Below, in pieces: positions 1 through 5,725 of a stretch of 17,488 nt of DNA. Both the position numbers and the translations under genes were made by a program. The notes under the pieces were generated by a model. The model was not told where the DNA came from and ran no database searches. It saw only the letters and a program-made list of their open reading frames with translations. The DNA is from Acidobacteriota bacterium (lineage in GTDB: Bacteria > Actinomycetota > Acidimicrobiia > Acidimicrobiales > UBA8190). Position 1 is the first letter of the stretch. The number at the start of each line of letters is the position of its first letter. The stretch is taken from the NCBI GenBank assembly GCA_028872975.1, contig JAGWNV010000019.1:1-17488 (forward strand). Reading direction: 5' to 3'.

Positions 1-432
1 GGTCCCGAGCTGGTCGTAGCCGACGTAGAGCGATCCCACCTTGAACGTCGACCGGGGGATGACCGGCTCGAGGCCCCGCTCCTGGCCGTTCCAGATGAGC
101 ACGGCGGCCGCCTGGAGGAGGGCGAGGAGCGCCAGCGACACCACGAGGGGCACCTCGGCACTGAGCCCGGCGAGGGGCCGGAACAGTGCCTCGAACATGA
201 GGCCGATGACCGGGGCCACCACGAGGAGGAGCACGGGCAGGGCCACCCAGCCGGTGAGGTGCCAGGAGTCGTGCAGCTGCCAGTAGGCGAACCCGCACAC
301 CATGGCCACGGCGCCATAGGCGAAGTTGAAGACGCCGGTCGTCTTGTAGGTGAGGACCAGGCCCATGGCGGCGAGGCCGTAGATGCTGCCGATGAACAGC
401 CCGATGGCGACGAGGGACCAGTAGACGCTCAT
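1..432 (-). CDS. livH: Branched-chain amino acid ABC transporter permease, LivH type (partial, N-terminal 144 codons)
   Basis: The reading frame is open from an ATG at 432 down to the left edge, so only the N-terminal 144 residues are present. They begin MSVYWSLVAIGLFIGSIYGL and continue with the Gly/Ala-rich pattern AAMGLVLTYKTTGVFNFAYG. That pattern, with the conserved TGVxNFA(Y/H)G segment, is typical of LivH-type inner-membrane permeases of HAAT-family ABC importers. Several hydrophobic membrane segments follow, around residues 5-25, 35-50, 55-80 and 90-110. The family moves branched-chain amino acids or related small amides across the membrane together with LivM, LivG and LivF. Those partners would lie outside the window to the left. 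The gene starts 40 bp after the substrate-binding protein gene on the same strand, which suggests one operon. The exact substrate cannot be told from sequence. The gene symbol denotes the family. Confidence 0.88.
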   Translation of the reverse strand, partial: MSVYWSLVAIGLFIGSIYGLAAMGLVLTYKTTGVFNFAYGAVAMVCGFAYWQLHDSWHLTGWVALPVLLLVVAPVIGLMFEALFRPLAGLSAEVPLVVSLALLALLQAAAVLIWNGQERGLEPVIPRSTFKVGSLYVGYDQLGT

Positions 433-472
433 CGGTCACCCGCCCCGGCCGGCCGGCGGCCAGCGCGCCCGG

Positions 473-1984
473 TCACGGCGACGCCTGGACCGTCTGGCCA
501 CCGCAGAAGAGCCCGGACGACGGGGAGCGGCGCACGAAGTCCGATCCCTGCACCCACACGTCCATGGTGCAGGGGGCCACCCCGTGGGATCCCGGGGAGT
601 AGGGCCCGACGGCGCCGCCGTCGTCGAAGTTCTTGAGGCCGTTCAAGGCGTTGTCGAGCGACGCCCACGTCGGGTTCCGCCCGGCCTGGAGGACGGCGTA
701 GATCATCATCTGGGCGGCCAGCCAGGCCAGGAACCCGAAGCCGCTGGGCTGGGCACCCGGCACGTACTGCTTGAGCTGGCTCTGGTACATGTCGTCCATG
801 TGCTGGTGCTCGGAGAGGGGGATGAAGGGGAGCGCAATGGTGAGCTTCTGGCTGGCGCTCTGGCCCGCCGTCTGGATCTGCACCGGTGTGTAGGAGTCGA
901 AGGTCGAACCGACGAGACCGAGGTTGACATTCTGCTGCTGGAGGGCCTGGAGCAGCTTGGAGTTCCCCGTCACGTCCATGAACGTGTAGACGCCCTGGCA
1001 CCCGTTGGACTGCATCTGCTCGACGTCACTCTCGAGCGAGGCGCTCACCGGCGAGATGGAGGTGTCCTGGTAGCAGACGTCTCCCCCGAAGGTGTGCTGG
1101 TAGACGTAGGCGAACTGCTGGGCGGCCTGGGCGCTGATGGGGATGCTGTAGGCGAGGAAGGCCATCTTCTTCGGCAGGTACCCCTGCTGCTGGTCGAGGG
1201 CGAAGGTGCCGTCTCCGACGGCATAGGGCCCCTGACCCGGCCCCTGCGGCTGGTAGCAGCTGCCGCCGGCCGGCGACCAGTAGGTGGACGACTCGCTGCG
1301 GATGCAGTTGATGGCGAAACCGAAGTCGGGGATGCCGGCCTTGGTCATGTCGGGAACCCCGCCGTTGTCGGCGTCGGAGGTGGAGCCGGCGAAGGCGAAG
1401 ACGGGCTTGGCGATCAGTCCCTGGACGTCGGACTCGTTGGTGGAGGCGTTCTGCTGGTCGTCCTCGGTGACGAGGGCGAGCTTTCGGCCGCAGATCCCAC
1501 CGGCGGCGTCCACGGCGTCGAAGAGGGCCTGGACCCCTTGGGCGCCTTGGGTGAAGCTCCCCGACAGCGGGCCGGTCAGACCCGAGACGTTGCCGAAGGT
1601 GACCGAGTTGGGGGTGATCCCCGGCGCCGAGGCGGTGTTGCCCGCCGCGCCCTGGCAGGCGCCTGCCTCTGTCTGCGGCGTGAAGTCGAACTGCGAGGCG
1701 GCCGCCACGTTGGGGGTGCCCCCGCCGCCTGCGGCTGCTGCCGGGGACGGGCCGGCGGGGCCGGAGGCGGGACCTGCGACCGGGCCGGTCCCGGCCGGTC
1801 CCGTGTCGGTCGATCCCTGGGTGGCACCGCCCCCGCCGCCGACACCCTGGGAGGCGCCGAGGTAGGGACCGACCCGGGCGCCGCAGGCGGTCATGAGAAG
1901 GGCGAGGGCCACGCCGGCGCTCACGAGGCGCGCCCAGCGCGAAAGGGTCCCGTCCGAAGATGTACGGCTAGCGCTGGTCCGCAC
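473..1984 (-). CDS. ABC transporter substrate-binding lipoprotein, LivK/Peripla_BP_6 family
   Basis: This is a 503-residue type I periplasmic-binding-fold protein, expected to be lipid-anchored outside the membrane and to deliver a ligand to the LivH-type permease encoded just downstream. I chose the GTG at 1984 because GGAGG at 1991-1995 sits 6 bp upstream. From there the protein begins with an Arg-containing n-region and a hydrophobic stretch (residues 17-33) ending LLMTAC, so Cys34 is the likely lipidation site; Met at -3 is slightly atypical. A Gly/Pro/Ala/Ser-rich linker of about 70 residues (roughly 36-105) tethers the domain. The mature fold follows, with the family-style opening APGITPNSVTFGNVSGLTGP, then ALFDAVDAAGGICGRKLALV and later VGSTFDSYTP. 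An open frame continues upstream to 2176, but it is low-complexity and lacks a signal peptide. The ligand is unknown; amino acids, amides or urea are all possible for this family. Confidence 0.85.
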   Translation of the reverse strand: MRTSASRTSSDGTLSRWARLVSAGVALALLMTACGARVGPYLGASQGVGGGGGATQGSTDTGPAGTGPVAGPASGPAGPSPAAAAGGGGTPNVAAASQFDFTPQTEAGACQGAAGNTASAPGITPNSVTFGNVSGLTGPLSGSFTQGAQGVQALFDAVDAAGGICGRKLALVTEDDQQNASTNESDVQGLIAKPVFAFAGSTSDADNGGVPDMTKAGIPDFGFAINCIRSESSTYWSPAGGSCYQPQGPGQGPYAVGDGTFALDQQQGYLPKKMAFLAYSIPISAQAAQQFAYVYQHTFGGDVCYQDTSISPVSASLESDVEQMQSNGCQGVYTFMDVTGNSKLLQALQQQNVNLGLVGSTFDSYTPVQIQTAGQSASQKLTIALPFIPLSEHQHMDDMYQSQLKQYVPGAQPSGFGFLAWLAAQMMIYAVLQAGRNPTWASLDNALNGLKNFDDGGAVGPYSPGSHGVAPCTMDVWVQGSDFVRRSPSSGLFCGGQTVQASP

Positions 1985-2323
1985 CGTCCCCCTCCCCGAC
2001 TCGGCACCGCCGCCGCCGTCGTCGCACCTGCCCCTCGAGTACCGCCACGAGGGAAACGCCCGGTGAGGGGGATCCTTTCGGCGCCCCCCGCCGGCCTCCC
2101 CGGGCTCCGGGCACGGGCCGGGCTCGGGCCGGTCCCTCCGTCGTGGCCGCCGCGCCGCCTCGTCCGCCCTGCTCAACGCCCATCGGCCCCACCTCGGACG
2201 CCAGCGCCGCGGGCCGCCCGCATTGACGGAGTCGTGGTCCGAGCCGTACCCGGCCGGTGTGGGGAGAAGACGACGGGACCGGGCCGAACGGTACGATCTG
2301 CCGATAGCCAGGAGGACGCCGTG
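1985..2323. promoter_or_regulatory. Divergent intergenic region between the substrate-binding protein gene and the membrane protein gene
   Basis: This 339-bp GC-rich stretch has no supported gene and must hold the start signals of both divergent genes. The ribosome sites are clear: GGAGG (minus) at 1991-1995 and AGGAGG (plus) at 2310-2315. Promoters are weak by eye. On the plus strand TTGACG at 2223-2228 resembles a -35 but has no good -10 at the right distance, and TACGAT at 2292-2297 resembles a -10 without a matching -35. On the minus strand nothing convincing was found. Positions 2029-2043 share a 12-bp string with the gyrB promoter region. Confidence 0.4.
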
Positions 2324-3037
2324 ATGCGAAGCGGCGACAACGCCACGGCGTGGACGGACGACCCCGGGCGACCCGATCCGCTCCAGCCCTTCACGAGCAC
2401 CGCGCAGGTGCCGGCGGTCGGCCGCGGCGGCGAGCCGGGCTTCGATCCCCGCTTCGCCCCTACGGGCTCGGTCGGGGCGGTGGCGTGGGGCCGCCGTGCG
2501 CCGGCGCCCCTGGGCCTACGGATCCTCGTCTGGCTGCTGGCCCTCCTCCTCGTCGTGGCCGGCGCCGGCCTGGCCGTCGCCCACCTGAAGCCGGCCTGGC
2601 TCTCGGCCCTCCGGGTGGGCGCCGCCGCCGCTACGGCGCCCTCCACGTCGGCCCCGGCCGCCTCCTCGACCACCGCCCCCGCCCGCCGGTCCTCCTCGGG
2701 CACCACCCGCCGCCAGACCGGAGTCCAGGAGGCCTCCACCGGGGCCACGAGCGCCACCGTCTCGGTCCCGAGCGGCGAGTACACCGTCCTCGTCCAGGCC
2801 CAGCACCCCTGCTGGGTCCAGGCCTCCGTGCCCACCTCGGCCTCGCCGGTCTTCGCCGCCGTCGTGCCCGCCGGGGGCCAGCAGACCTTCCACTCCGCCA
2901 ACGGCCGCCTGGCCCTCGAGCTCGGTGCCAGCGCCGTCACGGTCTCGGTGACCGAGGCCGGCAAGTCGTCGGCCGCCTGGCACTTCTCACCGGCGGCGGC
3001 GCCGTTCAACCTCACCTTCACCTCAGCTGCCGGCTGA
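2324..3037 (+). CDS. Single-pass membrane protein with C-terminal RodZ/DUF4115-like beta domain
   Basis: This predicted protein has 237 residues. A GTG (2321) and an ATG (2324) are adjacent behind AGGAGG at 2310-2315; I use the ATG, 8 bp from the Shine-Dalgarno. Residues 1-60 are polar, Pro/Gly-rich and probably cytoplasmic. Residues 64-86 form one strong transmembrane helix. Residues 97-145 are a Ser/Thr/Ala/Pro-rich linker with Arg clusters. Residues 146-235 look like a compact beta domain. The order YTVLVQAQHPCWVQ, then VPAGGQQTF, then LALELGASAVTVSV resembles the C-terminal DUF4115 domain of RodZ, including a CW(V/L) core and an aGe-t motif. RodZ normally has an N-terminal helix-turn-helix that binds MreB, and I see none here, so this is not a bona fide RodZ. 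A role in the cell envelope is an inference. Its 3' end overlaps the convergent propeller gene by 15 bp. Confidence 0.72.
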   Translation: MRSGDNATAWTDDPGRPDPLQPFTSTAQVPAVGRGGEPGFDPRFAPTGSVGAVAWGRRAPAPLGLRILVWLLALLLVVAGAGLAVAHLKPAWLSALRVGAAAATAPSTSAPAASSTTAPARRSSSGTTRRQTGVQEASTGATSATVSVPSGEYTVLVQAQHPCWVQASVPTSASPVFAAVVPAGGQQTFHSANGRLALELGASAVTVSVTEAGKSSAAWHFSPAAAPFNLTFTSAAG

Positions 3038-4894
3038 GCCGGCGAGCCTGAAGCACCACAGGCCGTTCGCCTCGGGAGGCAGGGGCTGCCCGGAAGGGGA
3101 CGACCCGAGTGCGGTGCCGGCGCCCACGAACACGGCGGCACCGACCACCGCCGCGCCGGAGGACATGGCCCCCCCGGTGGGGAAGGACCACAGGGGGGCG
3201 CCGGTGTCGGCGTCGTAGGCGTCGATCGAGAAGCCGGTCGTCGACGGCGCCAAGACGACCCCGCCGGCCGTCGTCGTCGCCGCGTAGCTCGGCATGGCGG
3301 CCGGTTGCTGCCACACCACGGCGCCCGTGACGGCGTTCACGGCGTGCAGGGAGGCGGCCCGGAGGGGATCGCAGTGCCGGGGGTCGACCGACGGGGTCGC
3401 CCCGCCGACGCAGATCATGGTGGGGTCGGGATTGGCGGTCGGGGTGCCGCCCGGGAACCCTCCGCTCTGGACGCCCCCTCCCCCGAAGGGCATGGGGATG
3501 GCCGTCGTGCCGAACACCGCCGGTGCCCCTCTGGCGGTGGCGAGCGCCGAGGAGCCGATGAAGCCGCCGATGGCGCCGGCGAAGGCACCGCTCTCGCCGG
3601 GCTGGGCCGCCTGCGCGCGCCACAGGAGCGTGCCGGTGGGCGCCGATTCCTCGGCCAGGGCGTAGAGGTAACCCGACTTCGACCCGTCGATCACCGCCGC
3701 CGTGGGCGTCCCACCGACGGGCAGGGTGGCCAGGACGGGTGAGGCGCCGATGTCGGTGTCACCCCCGTCGGGGTAGGCCGGGTTCGTGTAGGCGCTGTCG
3801 GGCTCCGACCACCGCCACACCAGGCACCCCGTGGTGGCGTCGATGCCGGCGATGCCCTCCACGTCGGGAGGGGGCGGCTGGTACCTGCACCGGCGACCCC
3901 CGCTGGCGGCGACGGCCGGGGACGGGGCGCGGCTCCCCTGCGGGCAGTTCCCCGTCGTGGTCACGACCATGCCGTCCCCGCCGAGGGCGCCGGGGTCGAC
4001 GGCCGGCGACGACCAGACATCCCCGCAGCCGTTCGTGTCCGCCGGGCTGTCGAGCGAGGACACGGTGGCGTCGTTCTCCGGCTCGAACTTCCAGAGAAGG
4101 GCCCCGGTGGTGGCGTCGAGGGCCTGGAGCCCGGGCGGTGCGGAACTCCCTGGTGATTCGTTGGAGTCCGAGCCCACGATTACCTCGGCTTCGCCGAGGG
4201 GCACGCCGGACCGACCCGCCACCGGCCGGAAGAGCACCGGCGAGGACTCGACCTCCATGGCGCTCGTGGCGTTGGCCGGGTCGAGGTCCCGCACCCACCG
4301 GCAGGCGCCGGTGGTGGCGTCGAGGGCGAAGAGGCTCCCGCCACCGCCGAAGAAGACGGTGGGGTCGGCGTCGCCGGTCGTCGTGGGCACCCTGGCGACC
4401 ATGGCCGAGGACGTGATGCCGCCGTAGGAGACCTCGTGCCGGTCGCCGGGGAACGTCCCGGTCTGACACCGGTAGCTCGTGGCGTCGACGGAGAAGGTCC
4501 ACCGGGGGGCGGCCGGACCGCTCCCGCCGGCAGGCACGTCGTAGAAGGTGCCGCCGGCGTCTCCGACGTAGACCTGGCCGTCCTCCACTGACGGCGAGGC
4601 CGTGACCGGGGCCGGCGTGGAGAGGAACCAGGCGGGCCGCAGGGTCGCCACGGTGGCGGGATCGACGGCGCTGCACGACGGCGTGCCGTGGTGGTCCGGG
4701 CCGTGCTGGTACATCGGCCACTGGTCGCTGCATGCCGCCGGCACCGACGACGCGGCGGGCGCGTCCGTCGCCGCCAGCGCACCGGGGGCGGCGAGAGCCC
4801 CGAGCAGTCCTACGGCACCGAAGGAGAGGGCCCGCCGCGTGACGTGCGAGGGTCCGCGAACCGGGGTCGTCCCGCCGCCCAACCGTCCGCCCAC
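3023..4894 (-). CDS. Secreted PQQ-binding-like beta-propeller repeat protein
   Basis: This is a 623-residue exported protein built from PQQ-type propeller blades. The blade signature (L/I)xALDATTGxxxW recurs: LFALDATTGACRW, LQALDATTGALLW, IAGIDATTGCLVW, LHAVNAVTGAVVW and IDAYDADTGAPLW. The N-terminal WPMYQHGPDHHGT and the central CGDVWSSPAVD resemble the polyvinyl-alcohol-dehydrogenase-like quinoprotein group. I chose the GTG at 4894 because GGAGG lies 10 bp upstream and it keeps a signal peptide: basic n-region with Arg20-Arg21, hydrophobic 22-37, and an AxA site near residue 41 (GALA before ATDA). An ATG at 5020 in the same frame would add 42 residues that read through the strong hairpin and look non-coding. 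I do not see the adjacent Cys-Cys pair of type I quinoprotein alcohol dehydrogenases, so enzymatic activity is doubtful. A structural or binding role is equally possible. Confidence 0.82.
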   Translation of the reverse strand: MGGRLGGGTTPVRGPSHVTRRALSFGAVGLLGALAAPGALAATDAPAASSVPAACSDQWPMYQHGPDHHGTPSCSAVDPATVATLRPAWFLSTPAPVTASPSVEDGQVYVGDAGGTFYDVPAGGSGPAAPRWTFSVDATSYRCQTGTFPGDRHEVSYGGITSSAMVARVPTTTGDADPTVFFGGGGSLFALDATTGACRWVRDLDPANATSAMEVESSPVLFRPVAGRSGVPLGEAEVIVGSDSNESPGSSAPPGLQALDATTGALLWKFEPENDATVSSLDSPADTNGCGDVWSSPAVDPGALGGDGMVVTTTGNCPQGSRAPSPAVAASGGRRCRYQPPPPDVEGIAGIDATTGCLVWRWSEPDSAYTNPAYPDGGDTDIGASPVLATLPVGGTPTAAVIDGSKSGYLYALAEESAPTGTLLWRAQAAQPGESGAFAGAIGGFIGSSALATARGAPAVFGTTAIPMPFGGGGVQSGGFPGGTPTANPDPTMICVGGATPSVDPRHCDPLRAASLHAVNAVTGAVVWQQPAAMPSYAATTTAGGVVLAPSTTGFSIDAYDADTGAPLWSFPTGGAMSSGAAVVGAAVFVGAGTALGSSPSGQPLPPEANGLWCFRLAGSAGS

Positions 4895-4932
4895 CTGGGT
4901 CTCGCCTCCCACCCCCCGAGACCGTTGCTGCC

Positions 4933-4983
4933 GCTCGCACGATGGGGGGCCGGGCTCGACGGCCCCCCATCCCAGGTGCGAGC
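4933..4983 (-). repeat. Long two-part GC-rich hairpin upstream of the propeller gene
   Basis: The outer arms GCTCGCAC (4933-4940) and GTGCGAGC (4976-4983) pair perfectly over 8 bp. The inner arms GATGGGGGGCC (4941-4951) and GGCCCCCCATC (4961-4971) pair perfectly over 11 bp. They close a 9-nt loop (4952-4960), with one 4-nt bulge, CCAG (4972-4975). The structure lies 39-89 nt upstream of the propeller gene start on the minus strand. No T-run follows on either strand, so it is not a classical intrinsic terminator. A tail-less high-GC terminator or a structured 5' leader are the two readings I favour. Confidence 0.75.
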
Positions 4984-5015
4984 ACCACGGCGCTCCGCCG
5001 CTGCCGTTCGGCAGA

Positions 5016-5045
5016 ACCATGACACGGGCGTCAGTCTGACGTCAA
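5016..5045 (-). promoter_or_regulatory. Candidate promoter for the propeller gene
   Basis: On the minus strand TTGACG (plus 5040-5045) matches the -35 consensus at 5 of 6 positions. It is followed after 18 bp by CATGGT (plus 5016-5021), a weak -10 that matches only the -11 A, one central T and the final T. Transcription from here would give a leader of about 115 nt containing the 4933-4983 hairpin. The -35 overlaps two palindromes (5029-5041 and 5037-5044). The assignment rests on motif matching alone. Confidence 0.3.
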
Positions 5046-5063
5046 GAGTGGTCACTCCGGAGT
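5029..5063. repeat. Cluster of short palindromes, possible operator sites
   Basis: Three perfect palindromes sit close together: CGTCAGTCTGACG (5029-5041, odd centre), TGACGTCA (5037-5044) and ACTCCGGAGT (5054-5063). They overlap or flank the candidate -35 of the propeller gene. Short palindromes are common in GC-rich DNA, so an operator role is only suggested by position. Confidence 0.3.
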
Positions 5064-5107
5064 CGGGACACCACGTGCGCTCCGGAGGTTGCGGTGCGGT
5101 GCTCCGC

Positions 5108-5565
5108 CTACCTCTCGCCCCACCCGGGCAGGAGCGACGGGAGGTCGGTCCCGGCGGGGTCGGGTGGGATCGGCGCCTCGCCGTCGTCGTCCTCCCACCG
5201 CCGCCCGTACTGGTCGGGCATGTCCCCCCAACCGAAGTAGGCGAGGGGGTGGCGGGGCACGATGCCGAGGTAGTCCTCGGGGTCCACCGGCCCGGCCTCG
5301 ACGCTGCAGAGGTGGGCCCACTCGTCGCCGAGGTCGTAGACGTAGGCGAACTGTTCGCCGAGCTGCAGTCGGTCGAGCGTCGTCCTCCGCATGGCCTTCG
5401 CCGACAGCGTGCCGTCGTCGCGAAGGAGAACTCCCGGAGGTGGCTGCGATCCCAGCGGGCGAAGACGGAGTCGATGGCGTCAGCGAGCTGGCCGAAGGTA
5501 TGGGCCGGGTCAGCGGCGAAGACGCGGCCGGGGCGGGGCCACAGGGCGCCTCCGTTGCCCTCCAC
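5108..5565 (-). pseudogene. pRiA4b ORF-3-like protein gene, frameshifted and lacking a clear start
   Basis: Two minus-strand frames together spell one protein of the plasmid pRiA4b ORF-3 family. The upstream frame (from GTG 5565) reads LWPRPGRVFAADPAHTFGQL, then AIDSVFARWDRSHLREFSF. The downstream frame (from about 5421, stop at 5108) reads DDGTLSAKAMRRTTLDRLQL, then FAYVYDLGDEWAHLCSVEAG, GWGDMPDQYGRRW and LLPGWGER. The switch falls just after REFSF near 5420; a missing base (or two extra) explains it. Homology also extends upstream of 5565 (SWFSIRAVLVEG, about 5566-5600), yet that stretch has no ATG, GTG or TTG before an in-frame TAG at 5643-5641, inside the tRNA-Ile acceptor stem. A real loss-of-function remnant or a sequencing/assembly indel are both possible. 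The family's biochemical function is not established. It lies directly downstream of tRNA-Ile. Confidence 0.72.
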
Positions 5566-5635
5566 GAGGACGGCCCGGATCGAGAACCAGGACGGCTCGG
5601 GCGTGCGCGGCTCCTCGGGGACGGGGCGACCTGCG

Positions 5636-5709
5636 TGGGGCTAGCTGGAATCGAACCAGCGACCTCAGCATTATCAGTGCTGCGCTCTAACCGACTGAGC
5701 TATAGCCCC
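5636..5709 (-). tRNA. tRNA-Ile (anticodon GAU)
   Basis: The minus strand folds as a complete cloverleaf. The acceptor GGGGCTA pairs with TAGCCCC, the D arm is GCTC/GAGC, and the anticodon arm CAGCA/TGCTG holds the loop CTGATAA with anticodon GAT. The T arm GCTGG/CCAGC holds the loop TTCGATT, and the discriminator is A at 5636. CCA is not encoded. It lies 16 bp after the gyrA stop. The gyrA-tRNA-Ile order is widespread in Actinobacteria, where tRNA-Ala often follows; no tRNA-Ala is seen here. Confidence 0.96.
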
Positions 5710-5725
5710 GGGCGAGACGAGGAGC

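Noticed and set aside
584..2323. Plus-strand open frame running into the membrane protein gene from the left
   Set aside because: The first part is antisense to the substrate-binding protein. AGGAGG at 2310-2315 and the protein composition place the real start at 2324.
4933..4983. Hairpin as a classical rho-independent terminator
   Set aside because: No T-run follows on either strand.
5566..5635. A tRNA-Ala gene after tRNA-Ile
   Set aside because: No cloverleaf arms or alanine anticodon loop are visible downstream of the tRNA-Ile in this window.
5636..5709. tRNA-Ile as an integrated-element attachment site
   Set aside because: I found no second copy of the tRNA 3' end in the window and no integrase; only the neighbouring broken gene hints at rearrangement.
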